Shown: positions 16,712 through 24,948 of the stretch, in pieces
Layout of the letters: each line of letters opens with the position of its first letter
Numbering within the stretch: the first letter of the stretch is position 1
Assembly: GCF_027270315.1 (NCBI RefSeq)
Contig: NZ_CP114413.1
Coordinates: 1-64,000 of the forward strand
DNA: 64,000 nucleotides
Origin: Streptomyces cinnabarinus
GTDB taxonomy: Bacteria; Actinomycetota; Actinomycetes; Streptomycetales; Streptomycetaceae
Direction of reading: 5' to 3'
Program-made: the position numbers and the translations under genes
The notes under the pieces: generated by a model
Databases searched by the model: none
What the model saw: the letters and a program-made list of their open reading frames with translations, nothing else
Told to the model about the DNA's origin: nothing

Positions 16712-16854
16712 GCGAGAAGCCCGCCATCACACCGGACGGATACTGCAATCACAAGGGCGCCGCTTCCCGGCGCCACCGAAAAGGTCAACGCCCACGCGCT
16801 CAACGGGAAGGTCATCCTGTTCCACGGCCGCCGCTCCGCGGACCGTCCCTGTGA
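16708..16854 (+). CDS. Very short open frame overlapping the previous stop
   Basis: 48 codons from ATG 16708, coupled by ATGA to the preceding gene. The first 22 residues (MSEKPAITPDGYCNHKGAAS) look peptide-like, while the rest is an Arg/Pro-rich run typical of out-of-frame GC-rich DNA. It could be a frameshifted remnant. Kept only because of the coupled start. Confidence 0.3.
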   Translation: MSEKPAITPDGYCNHKGAASRRHRKGQRPRAQREGHPVPRPPLRGPSL

Positions 16855-17095
16855 CCACCGCCCCAGCCTGACCGACCGGGGCAACCTCCACCGACGCAAA
16901 CCGCCCAAGGAGTAATCCCCTTCAGACGCCGTCCACGCCCCACCCCGGTACCGGGGGTGTGGACGCCCACCCTCGCCAGCACACCACCGACGGACTGCCG
17001 CCCCGACGCCCGCCTCCCTCCCCCTACGCCGAGCATCGGGCGCCAGACCCCCAACCCATCCCACCGAACCCCGGGAGTCGCAGGAGCAGCAGCCC
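16855..17095. other. Nothing recognised
   Basis: No protein-like frame, repeat or hairpin of note. Together with 17096-17708 it forms a stretch of decayed sequence between the peptide cluster and the ATPase gene. Confidence 0.4.
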
Positions 17096-17330
17096 TTGAC
17101 CCGCCCGACCCTGACCATCGACACACCCACCGGCCCCATCCACGCCACCGCGAGCCCTCGCGGCCGCCAGTGGTCCAAACCGGTCCGTCCCCGGAATCGG
17201 CTTCGACCCGTGGCTGCCGTCGAATCTGCGGCGGGCCCTCGCCGTACCGCCCCGCCAAGGCCCCGTCATGTCCGCCCAGGCCCTGGCCGGCCATCCGCGG
17301 GGTCCCTGCGTGAGCGGCTCACGAGCTGTG
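17096..17330 (+). pseudogene. Frameshifted remnant of a small unknown protein
   Basis: A TTG at 17096 with AGGAG nine bases upstream begins MTRPTLTIDTPTGPIHATAS and reads to VRPRN. One base further on the other frame continues with GFDPWLPSNLRRALAVPP. The two halves read naturally if one C is removed near 17190. After that the frame degenerates. A further fragment at about 17428-17522 reads FGLALTAEQLKALALKDSEV before a stop. Both look like eroded genes; neither family is known to me. Confidence 0.35.
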
Positions 17331-17512
17331 GACGAGTGGCCAAGGATGGCTGCGACGGTGCAGGCGAGCAAGCGCTCGACGGAGGCCGGACGCTCGACCG
17401 GGGCGTCGGCGTAGGCGTCAACAGAGCCTTCGAAGACCTTTGGACTCGCCCTGACCGCGGAACAGTTGAAGGCTCTCGCACTCAAGGACAGCGAGGTGCC
17501 TCAAGCTCACCC

Positions 17513-17708
17513 TCAGCCGTAGGCGGTCAAGTACGCGACCCAGATCGCTGCCACCTGCGAGATGTCGAGCGCGGCAGACCGGGTGACGACCTGGCTCGCG
17601 GGGACTGTGTGGTGTTCGGCGTAGCTGCCCCTGGCGCTCGCGTCCGGAAGGGCCATGAGGATGACCGGATCGCCGGGCTTCAGCCCGGTGGCCTCGGGGC
17701 CCGGCGGG
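17513..17708 (-). pseudogene. Fragment of a quinone reductase / MDR dehydrogenase
   Basis: Reading leftward: GLKPGDPVILMALPDASARG, YAEHHTVPASQVV, then ALDISQVAAIWVAYLTAYG and a stop. This matches the middle of NADPH:quinone reductase-type medium-chain dehydrogenases (GD.V....  ASARGTYAEY, then A....VAYLTAYG). Neither the GroES-like N-terminus nor the cofactor-binding half is present. A truncated relic. Confidence 0.6.
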
Positions 17709-18176
17709 TCAGCCCTGCGAGTCAGTGGACCAGGCCGCGGGGAGGTCGGCCCAGCGTGTGATCCCCTCCGTGTCAACGCGTATGCCGCAGCGGGCAGCCA
17801 ACGCGGTGACGATGTCGATGCCGCGGCCGTGTTCGTCCGGGTCCTGGGCTCCCAGCCCGTCACCGGCGAGGACGGGTCCCGCGTCGGTGACTTCCACGCG
17901 CAGGGCCCCTCGTCCGTCAAAGCGGACCCACGACAAGCGCAGCGTCGCCGGTGGCAGGGCGTGGACCAGCGCGTTGGTCAGGAGCTCCGAGACCACCACG
18001 AGTGCGTCCATGATGGCGTCGGGAGACAGGCCCCACTCGGTGAGTATGGTGCGGACCCGCCCGCGGACGACGGGCACCGCCCCCGGGGCGTGTGGCACGG
18101 GGCAGACATGATCGACAGCGTCGGGTGCGAGGCGATCGGCTGCCTTGGGGCCGACGATGTTGAGCTGGGCGGCCAT
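17709..18176 (-). CDS. ATP-binding protein of the anti-sigma/HATPase type
   Basis: 155 aa from ATG 18176, with GAGGAGG close upstream; an ATG 42 bp further 5' lacks such a site. A GHKL ATPase fold of the RsbW/SpoIIAB-like class: the N box is in ALVVVSELLTNALVHA, a D box in VEVTDAGPVL, and a G2-like GRGIDIVTALAARCG. Streptomyces encodes dozens of such small stand-alone proteins. They bind ATP and act in partner switching with anti-sigma antagonists and SpoIIE-type phosphatases. No cognate partner is adjacent; the PP2C relic 10 kb away is not evidence of one. It is divergent from gylR. Confidence 0.85.
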   Translation of the reverse strand: MAAQLNIVGPKAADRLAPDAVDHVCPVPHAPGAVPVVRGRVRTILTEWGLSPDAIMDALVVVSELLTNALVHALPPATLRLSWVRFDGRGALRVEVTDAGPVLAGDGLGAQDPDEHGRGIDIVTALAARCGIRVDTEGITRWADLPAAWSTDSQG

Positions 18177-18347
18177 CTGCCCTCCTCGACGAACGGTGCC
18201 GACGGGTGCCGACGTCACGCACGCTATGAAGTGATGAGAAACCGGTCAATAAACGTCGGTCGGCATTACCGAACGCAAGTCGAGATCGGGGGGAACCGCC
18301 GTGCCATGGCCGACACGGGACGGGGAAGGCGGATCTAGAATCGCGGT

Positions 18348-19115
18348 ATGGCCGGTCCCGTCCAGTCCATCGAACGGGCGGCGGCAATTCTCCGCCTGCT
18401 CGCCGCGGGCCCCCGTCGGCTCGGGCTCGGGGAGGTGGCCGTCTCGCTGGGGCTGGCGAAGGGGACGACCCACGGCATTCTGCGCACACTCCAGCACGTG
18501 GATTTCGTCGAGCAGGACGCGGCGACCGGGAAGTACCAGCTCGGGGCGGCCCTCCTGCATCTCGGCACCAGCTACCTCGATGTGAACGAACTGCGATCGC
18601 ACTCGATCAACTGGGCCGACGCCCTGGCCGCCCGCAGCGGCGAAGCGGTCCGCCTGGGCACTCCCCTGGAAGGCCGGGTGCTCGTCATCCATCACGTCTT
18701 CCGGCCGGACGACACCCTCCAGACCCTGGATGTGGGCGCACTGCTTCCCCTGCACGCCTCCTCGCTCGGAAAGGTGCTGCTGGCGTTCGGCACCGCCAAC
18801 CTCGATTCGGCGGTCGACGCCGGGATGGAGGCGTACACCCGGCACACCCTGGCCCACGCGGACGAGCTGACCCACGCCCTCGCCGAGATCCGGGAGAACG
18901 GCTGGGGCGCCGAAGTACAGGAGATGAGCATGGGGGAAGCCGGCGTCGCCGCGCCCATCAGGGGGCACGGCGGCCTCGCGGTGGGCGCCATCGGCCTGTC
19001 CGGCCCGGTCGAGCGGATCTGCGACGTCAGGGGCCGGCCGGAACTCAAGCTGCTCACCCTGCTCCGTGAGGCCGCCCGGGCGATCTCACGAAACCTGGGG
19101 GCCGCCCGCTGGTAG
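18348..19115 (+). CDS. gylR: IclR-family regulator of the glycerol operon
   Basis: 255 aa from ATG 18348. Residues about 5-65 are the winged helix (VQSIERAAAILRLLAAG, LGLGEVAVSLGLAKGTTHGI), and about 80-250 the IclR effector domain (EAVRLGTPLEGRVLVIHHVF, LPLHASSLGKVLLAFG, GEAGVAAPIRGHGG). Length and the glycerol kinase gene 44 bp downstream identify it as GylR, the glycerol-responsive repressor of the Streptomyces glycerol operon. There is no ribosome binding site; a TAGAAT at 18334-18339 sits just upstream of the ATG, which suggests a leaderless transcript. The usual neighbours glpF and glpD are absent. Confidence 0.88.
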   Translation: MAGPVQSIERAAAILRLLAAGPRRLGLGEVAVSLGLAKGTTHGILRTLQHVDFVEQDAATGKYQLGAALLHLGTSYLDVNELRSHSINWADALAARSGEAVRLGTPLEGRVLVIHHVFRPDDTLQTLDVGALLPLHASSLGKVLLAFGTANLDSAVDAGMEAYTRHTLAHADELTHALAEIRENGWGAEVQEMSMGEAGVAAPIRGHGGLAVGAIGLSGPVERICDVRGRPELKLLTLLREAARAISRNLGAARW

Positions 19116-19159
19116 GTCCCTCGCAGCGCATCTCAACGCATCGGAAGGCGGTCCGGATC

Positions 19160-20680
19160 ATGGTCGAGCGGTATGTGATGTCCATCGACCAGGGCACCAC
19201 CTCCACCCGCTGCATCCTGTTCGACCACCGCGGGCGATTGGTGTCCGTGGCCCAGCGCGAGCACCAGCAGTTCTTCCCGAAACCCGGCTGGGTCGAGCAC
19301 GACGCCCTGGAGATCTGGCGCAATCTGCGACGCATCGTGCCCGAGGCCTTGTCCAGCGCGGGCGACGGCGTCGCTGCCGAGGCCGTCTCGGCCCTGGGCA
19401 TCGCGAACCAGCGCGAGACGACCGTCCTGTGGGACCGGCGGACCGGCACCCCGCTGAACAGGGCGATCGTCTGGCAGGACACCCGCACCGCCCCGCTCGT
19501 CGGAGACCTGCGCAGTGACCCGGGCGACGCGTTCTTCCTGGAACGCTGCGGCCTGGCGCCCTCGACCTACTTCTCCGCACCACGGATCCGCTGGCTCTTC
19601 GACCACGTGCCAGGTCTGGGACAGCGGGCCGCGAACGGCGACGTCCTGTTCGGCACGATGGAGTCCTGGCTGATCTGGAACCTCACCGGGGGGACGGCGG
19701 GAGGCCGCCACATCACCGACGTGACCAACGCCAGCCGCACGATGCTCATGAACCTGGGCACACTCCAATGGGACGAGGAACTGCTGGGGTTCTTCGGGAT
19801 TCCGCACGCGATTCTGCCCGAGATCCGGTCCTCGGCGGAGTGGTACGGCGAGGACCGGATCGTACTCCCCGGCAGGCCCATCACGGCCGCGCTCGGCGAT
19901 CAGCAGGCCGCGCTCTTCGGGCAGACCTGCTTCTCCCCGGGCGAGGCGAAGTGCACCTACGGAACCGGCAGCTTCCTGTTGCTCAACACCGGCACCGATG
20001 TCGTCCGCTCCAGCAATGGACTGCTCACCACCGTCGCCTACAAGATCGACGAGCAGCCCGCGGTCTACGCGCTGGAAGGCCCGATCGCCGTCACCGGAGC
20101 CCTGGTCCAGTGGTTCCGCGACCGGCTGGAGATCATCAACAGCGCACCGGGCATCGAGACCCTTGCGCGGACCGTCGAGGACAACGGCGGCTGCTACATC
20201 GTCCCGGCGTTCTCCGGTCTCTTCGCACCCCACTGGCGCAGCGACGCACGCGGCGTCATCGTCGGCCTGACCTCGTACATCACCAAGGGACACCTGGCCA
20301 GGGCGGCGCTGGAATCCACCGGCTGGCAGACCAAGGAGGTCGTCGACGCCATGAACGCCGACTCCTCGCTCACCCTGAGAGAGCTGAAGGTCGACGGCGG
20401 CATGACGTCCGACAACCTCCTCATGCAGATCCTGGCCGACGTCCTCGACGTGCCGGTCGTGCGACCCATGGCCGCCGAAACGGTCTCCCTGGGCGCCGCC
20501 TACGCCGCCGGACTGGCCGCCGGGTACTGGGCAGACCTGGAAGTCCTACGCAGCAACTGGCACCGAGCAGCCCAATGGCTGCCACACATGGACCCCGCAC
20601 GACGGACATCGGAATACCAAAACTGGCAACGAGCCGTCGAACGCTCCCTGGGCTGGATCAAACCACCCAACAGCCCGTAA
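19160..20680 (+). CDS. glpK: Glycerol kinase
   Basis: 506 aa, full length for the family. Phosphorylates glycerol to sn-glycerol 3-phosphate in the cytoplasm with ATP. Landmarks: the N-terminal phosphate-binding loop DQGTTSTR (10-17), REHQQFFPKPGWVEHD, NQRETTVLWDRRTG, ITAALGDQQAALFGQ, the YGTGSFLL loop, and the FGGY-type signature near the C-terminus (GGMTSDNLLMQILADVLDV). All expected catalytic segments are intact. It follows gylR in the same direction and is probably under its control. With no glpF or glpD in the window, it may be a second, peripheral copy supplementing the usual gyl operon. Confidence 0.95.
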   Translation: MVERYVMSIDQGTTSTRCILFDHRGRLVSVAQREHQQFFPKPGWVEHDALEIWRNLRRIVPEALSSAGDGVAAEAVSALGIANQRETTVLWDRRTGTPLNRAIVWQDTRTAPLVGDLRSDPGDAFFLERCGLAPSTYFSAPRIRWLFDHVPGLGQRAANGDVLFGTMESWLIWNLTGGTAGGRHITDVTNASRTMLMNLGTLQWDEELLGFFGIPHAILPEIRSSAEWYGEDRIVLPGRPITAALGDQQAALFGQTCFSPGEAKCTYGTGSFLLLNTGTDVVRSSNGLLTTVAYKIDEQPAVYALEGPIAVTGALVQWFRDRLEIINSAPGIETLARTVEDNGGCYIVPAFSGLFAPHWRSDARGVIVGLTSYITKGHLARAALESTGWQTKEVVDAMNADSSLTLRELKVDGGMTSDNLLMQILADVLDVPVVRPMAAETVSLGAAYAAGLAAGYWADLEVLRSNWHRAAQWLPHMDPARRTSEYQNWQRAVERSLGWIKPPNSP

Positions 20681-21354
20681 TCCACGCACCCGGGATCCGC
20701 ACCCGCCCGCCGGCGCTCCCCGCACACTCTGACAGGCAGCCCCGCGGGCCAGCGCCCTGCACCAGTGCGGGCGGCAGTCATGCTGGACCCAGTCCTGACC
20801 AGGGCCATCAACGTCCCCTGGTAGACCAATCCGCCGAACAACCGGCCCGGAAACCGGCCGCAGCACGGCCGCCTCCGGACCATCCACACAAACGGCCACC
20901 CCAGCCGGACGACCTCCAGGACAGACACATGACGTAGGGCGCAACCAGCGAGGCAGACCCCGCCGACAACACGATGCGCACCCCCTCGCCACCTGCGCAG
21001 GCTTCAAGCGAGAGCACATGTCGGCGGGTTTCGGCATCACGCCGTGACCGGCAAACGCGTGAAGGTTGGTGAAAAGTACGAGCACCCCAAGTGACGGGGA
21101 GCTCGATCGTGCATGCGGAGCCAGCCCCGTCCGCTGCAGAACAGCGGCATGTTGATCAGAAAGGGCGATGCCGCATAGGCACCCGAAGACCGTCCGTGCC
21201 GAGCCGTGGCGGCCACACAGACACGTTACAGTCCGGCGAATCCGGAGCGTTTCCGCGAAGACTCGTACAGCTGTCCGCCGCGTCGAGGATGAACGCTGTT
21301 CTCAGATCCTCAGGATCCAGTGGCTCGTGTGTCCAGGATCAAGGGTCAAGACCC
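20681..21354. other. Gene-free stretch, nothing recognised
   Basis: No convincing coding frame, RNA gene or clear terminator was seen in these 670 bases. The right part may be eroded DNA upstream of the transposase relic at 21355. Confidence 0.4.
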
Positions 21355-21492
21355 GTCACCGCCGGGCTCTCCGTGTCCTGGAACTCCGGAGCCGTCGAGG
21401 GCCACGTCAACAGGATCAAGATACTCAAGCGCCAACACTACGGACGGGCCGGATTCGATCTCCTCAAACGCCGCATCCTGTTGGCCAGTTGA
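21355..21492 (+). pseudogene. C-terminal remnant of an ISL3-family transposase
   Basis: The last 45 codons read VTAGLSVSWNSGAVEGHVNR, IKILKRQHYGRAGFDLLKRR and a short end. These are the C-terminal signature of ISL3 transposases (NSG.VEGHVNRIK..KRQMYGRA.FDLL). Nothing of the upstream catalytic domain is legible. It stops six bases from the convergent NB-ARC gene end. Confidence 0.8.
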
Positions 21493-21498
21493 CTGGTT

Positions 21499-24342
21499 TC
21501 ACGGAAAGTGCCGAAGAGCCAGAACGAAATGGCCGTTGACAGTCCGTACAGTTCGAACCCGGTGATCCGGCCTGGCAGTGAGACCTCTGAGCAGCATTAC
21601 CAAGAGCCTGCGCGGACCTCGCAGCGTCAGCGTCTCAGCCGACATCCGCCAGTAGACAAGAGCTCTGTCAGTGGCCAGGGTGTCGGAGTGACTCCCGCCC
21701 AGCACCCGGGCCTGGTCGTCGAGCAGTGCGGCGAGAGCGGCCGCGGCCTCCGCCGCGTCTCCCGCTACCCCGTGCCAGTGGGCCAGGTTGTACCGGGTGG
21801 TGAGGACGGCAGGGTGGTCTTCACCCAGCACCCGCACGAAGGCAGGCAGCACCCCCGTAAGATCATTCGCGGCCCCTGCTGCGTCTCCCGCTTCCCCGTG
21901 CCAGAGGGCCAGGCTCCGCAGAGTGTGAAGGGTATGAGGGTGCCCCCCGCCAAGCACCCGGATCTCGTCGGCGAGCAGTCTTGAGCAAGCGATCGCGGCT
22001 CCTCGCACATCCCCCGCCAACCCCCGCCAACGTGCCTGGTTGTACCGGGTAGTGAGAGTGTGAGGGTGGTCTGCACCCAACAGGCGTACCTCGTCAGCAA
22101 GCAGATCGGCGAGAACCGCGGCAGCCCCCGCCGCATCGCCCGACCTACCCTGCCAGGCGGCCAGGTTACGCCGCGTGTCCAAGGCGCGGGGGTGGTCTGG
22201 GCCCCACAGGCGGACCTCGTCGGCAAGCAGATCGGCGAAGCTGGCAACCGCCTCCGCCGCATCGCCCGCCGCCCCCCGCCAGTAAGCCAGGTCGTGCCGT
22301 GTGCCGAGGATTTCTGGGTGGTCTTCGCCCAACACCCGGACCTGTTCAGGAAGCAAGTCGGCGAGAGCCGCAGCAGCCCCCGCCGCATCACCTGCCATCC
22401 CGCGCATTCGTGCGAGGCTGCGCCACGTACGGAGGGTTTGAGGGTGGTCTTCGCCCAGCACGCGGACCTGATCGGGAAGCAGGTCGGCGAGAGCCGCAGC
22501 AGCGCCGTCCGTATCGCCCGACTCCCCCCGCCAGTAAGCCAAGTTGTGTCGCGTGCCAAGAGTGTGGGGGTGGGCTTCGCCCAGCACACGGACGTCGTCG
22601 GCAAGCAGGTCGGTGAAGGCGGCGGCAGCCCCCGCTTCATCGCCTGCGATCCCTCGCATTCGTGCCAGGTCGTGCCGTGTGCCGTGGATTTCTGGGTGGT
22701 CTTCGCCCAGCACCCGGACCTGATCGGGAAGCAGGTCGGCGAGGGCCGCAGCAGCCCGCGCCGCGTCGCCGGCCTCGCCCCGCCAGTAAGCCAGATTGCG
22801 CCGTGCGCCGAGGGTCTCGGGATGGTCGGGGCCGAGACGGGAAGCGGTGATGGTGGCGAGGCGGTGTAACTGGTCGCGGGCGGCGGCAGCTTGTCCTGCT
22901 TCGCCGAGACTACGGCTCATACGGTGGAGCACTTTATGGGCGTCTGGCTGGAACACTGCATCCTCAGCACAGGTGATCAGGGCAGAGGTGTTGGCGCATA
23001 GTGCCTTTCCCAGGGCAGCGTCGTGCTCGATAGAGGGCCAGGCGGCAAGCAGGGCGTCGGCAGCGATGCGCGCTGTGGGGGCGTACGAGGCCGGAGTGAG
23101 GGTGTCGCGGACCGCGCGCTGGACGAGCTGATGGACACGGACGGGAGTCTGTGGCGTGTCGGGGACGTGCTCGATGAGGCTGAGCCGGCGCAGTGCGCTC
23201 AGCGTCAGACGAACCTCCCATTCGGACACCATCTCCCTGCCTGGCCTGCCGTTCGTAGCATCCGACGCGGTAATACCGCTGCGGTGGCGGGCGAGGTACA
23301 TGCAGGCCGGAGCACTTGTCAGAACGGTCTCAGGGATGCCGTTGGCGTCGAGGAAGGCAACCAGTTGGAGCAGGGGTCGGGCCAGTCCGTGCGGGCGGAG
23401 TCGGTCGGCGCGATCGATCGACAGCGCCCATGTGGCGGCCACCGCCGTTCTTTGTCCGTGCGGGAGGCGATCGGGTGCGGCCTCGTACAGGCGAGTGGTG
23501 CGGTCGGCGAGAAGGCGCCGATAGTCCGCCGCTGGCGTGGCGGTGTCGGTGAGGTAGGCGGCGGCCTGGGACAGGGCAAGCGGAAGATGTCCCAGGTCTG
23601 CAGCCAGGTCGGCCAGTTGCTCGGGCGGTATACCGGGTGGGAGGGCGTGAGTGAGGTAGGCCAGAGATTCGCCGGGTGTGAAGACACCAACAGGAATGTG
23701 GTGACAGCCGGTGGTCAGAGCTGCGTCCTGGCGGCGGGTGGTGACGAGGACCCGGCCGGTGAGTGAGGGCGGCGGCCACAAGCCGTCGAGATCCGCGGGG
23801 TCGCTCACGTCGTCCAACACGACCAGCCACCGGCACGGATGCTGACCTTCCTTGGGCTCAAGCCACGCCAGGAAGGCGGCCACCGCGCGGGCCAGATTGC
23901 CCGGGTCGGCGCCGATGAGGTCAGCGGCCGCGGCTGTATAACCGTCCATGATTGCCTCACGGCTGCTGGCGGTGATCCACACGAGCACATCCAGCTGACC
24001 TGCTTGCCACAGGCTGCGGGCGTAATGCGCAGCGAGCTGGGTTTTGCCTACGCCGCCGAGCCCTGTCACCACACTCACGACCGCGGTCGGGTGCATATCC
24101 GCAAGCCAGCTGCCGGCCAGAGCGGGCGTTGCCCGAGCGGGTTCGGCACGAGCCTGAAAGCACGCCGCCTGCGGGGGTATTGTTCCGACCTGGCAGGGCC
24201 ACGAGGCCGCTGATTGAGGCGCGGTGAAGTGGGTGTGCTGCACCCACTCGCCCAGGACGGGCCCGTGGAAGGTGCCATGGCGGAAATCGACCATGTCCCC
24301 GGGGGCCGCACGACCGCCCGCGTCCTCATCCGAGGGCTGCAT
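21499..24342 (-). CDS. NB-ARC/TPR STAND NTPase
   Basis: 947 aa from ATG 24342 (GGGGGAAAGGA immediately upstream; an ATG 54 bp earlier has no such site). Residues 20-40 (DFRHGTFHGPVLGEWVQHTH) resemble the short N-terminal motif seen in many Streptomyces STAND proteins. The NB-ARC core follows: Walker A GLGGVGKT (94-101), Walker B WLVVLDDVSDP (172-182), sensor RVLVTTRR (197-204) and GHLPLALSQ (251-259). Residues 503-880 are nine consecutive 42-aa TPR units, with a partial tenth (each LG-DHP-TL...LA-WRG-AGDA). STAND proteins of this build act as signal-gated switches, and several are phage sensors. The effector domain is not obvious. The 3' end abuts an ISL3 relic. Confidence 0.88.
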   Translation of the reverse strand: MQPSDEDAGGRAAPGDMVDFRHGTFHGPVLGEWVQHTHFTAPQSAASWPCQVGTIPPQAACFQARAEPARATPALAGSWLADMHPTAVVSVVTGLGGVGKTQLAAHYARSLWQAGQLDVLVWITASSREAIMDGYTAAAADLIGADPGNLARAVAAFLAWLEPKEGQHPCRWLVVLDDVSDPADLDGLWPPPSLTGRVLVTTRRQDAALTTGCHHIPVGVFTPGESLAYLTHALPPGIPPEQLADLAADLGHLPLALSQAAAYLTDTATPAADYRRLLADRTTRLYEAAPDRLPHGQRTAVAATWALSIDRADRLRPHGLARPLLQLVAFLDANGIPETVLTSAPACMYLARHRSGITASDATNGRPGREMVSEWEVRLTLSALRRLSLIEHVPDTPQTPVRVHQLVQRAVRDTLTPASYAPTARIAADALLAAWPSIEHDAALGKALCANTSALITCAEDAVFQPDAHKVLHRMSRSLGEAGQAAAARDQLHRLATITASRLGPDHPETLGARRNLAYWRGEAGDAARAAAALADLLPDQVRVLGEDHPEIHGTRHDLARMRGIAGDEAGAAAAFTDLLADDVRVLGEAHPHTLGTRHNLAYWRGESGDTDGAAAALADLLPDQVRVLGEDHPQTLRTWRSLARMRGMAGDAAGAAAALADLLPEQVRVLGEDHPEILGTRHDLAYWRGAAGDAAEAVASFADLLADEVRLWGPDHPRALDTRRNLAAWQGRSGDAAGAAAVLADLLADEVRLLGADHPHTLTTRYNQARWRGLAGDVRGAAIACSRLLADEIRVLGGGHPHTLHTLRSLALWHGEAGDAAGAANDLTGVLPAFVRVLGEDHPAVLTTRYNLAHWHGVAGDAAEAAAALAALLDDQARVLGGSHSDTLATDRALVYWRMSAETLTLRGPRRLLVMLLRGLTARPDHRVRTVRTVNGHFVLALRHFP
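21703..22836 (-). repeat. Nine tandem 126-bp repeats encoding TPR units
   Basis: Each 126-bp unit encodes one 42-residue TPR motif. Units are highly similar at DNA level, and the phase (LG-DHP to QVRV) is kept exactly. Such an array can gain or lose units by recombination. Confidence 0.85.
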
Positions 24343-24455
24343 TCCTTTCCCCCTTTGCCCCAGCCCGCCGAGCCGCGTATCGAGCCTGCCCTTCAATCCT
24401 CAGCTAAAGCCGGGATAGGGGGTGAAGTTTCCCCGTGATCTCGGACACATGATCG

Positions 24456-24743
24456 TTATGCCGCGAGAGCGTGCTGATACCGCTGCCTGGTCTCGGCTGG
24501 GGTGAGATAGCCGAAGGTCTTGTGCTTGCGCAGGCGGCGGCGGTTGTAGAAGGTCTCGATGAAGGAGAAGACCTCGGCGCGGGCGGTGGCCCGGTCGGGC
24601 CAGATATGGGTGCCGATCTCTTCTTTGAGCAGGGCCCAGAAGCTCTCCGCGGCGGCGTTGTCGAAGCATGATCCGGTGCGTCCGCAGCTCTGCCGCAGCC
24701 CGAACTTCCCTATTCGCTCCCGGAACTGCGCCGACGTGTATTC
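24456..24743 (-). pseudogene. C-terminal part of an IS3-family transposase (OrfB)
   Basis: The frame reads EYTSAQFRERIGKFGLRQSC, then GSCFDNAAAESFWALLKEE, with the final catalytic Glu of the DDE triad in AAAESF, and TFGYLTPAETRQRYQHALAA at the end. This is the last third of an IS3 OrfB. Family sequence begins only at EYTS; upstream lies the IS256 end, so the N-terminal two-thirds and OrfA are gone. Confidence 0.85.
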
Positions 24744-24948
24744 GGTGAGTTCAATCGGTCGTTGCAACACCCCAGCTGAAGGGGTCGCTGACCTGGGGTC
24801 GTGTCCCTTGCTGTGGTGTTGGGGATCAACTGGCGGGCGCGTTCGGAGTGTTGGGCAGCGCCGGGGCGCTTTCGGGAAGTTCGCGGTAGATCTCGCCCAT
24901 GCTGCCTTCGGGGAGGTAGCGGCGAGGGAAGGCGATCCATTCGTCGTG

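Noticed and set aside
16957..17313. Rightward 118-aa frame
   Set aside because: It merely covers one frame of the decayed small gene at 17096-17330 and contains no additional protein-like region.
21703..22836. CRISPR-like array
   Set aside because: The 126-bp repeats are contiguous, in frame and encode TPR units; there are no spacers.
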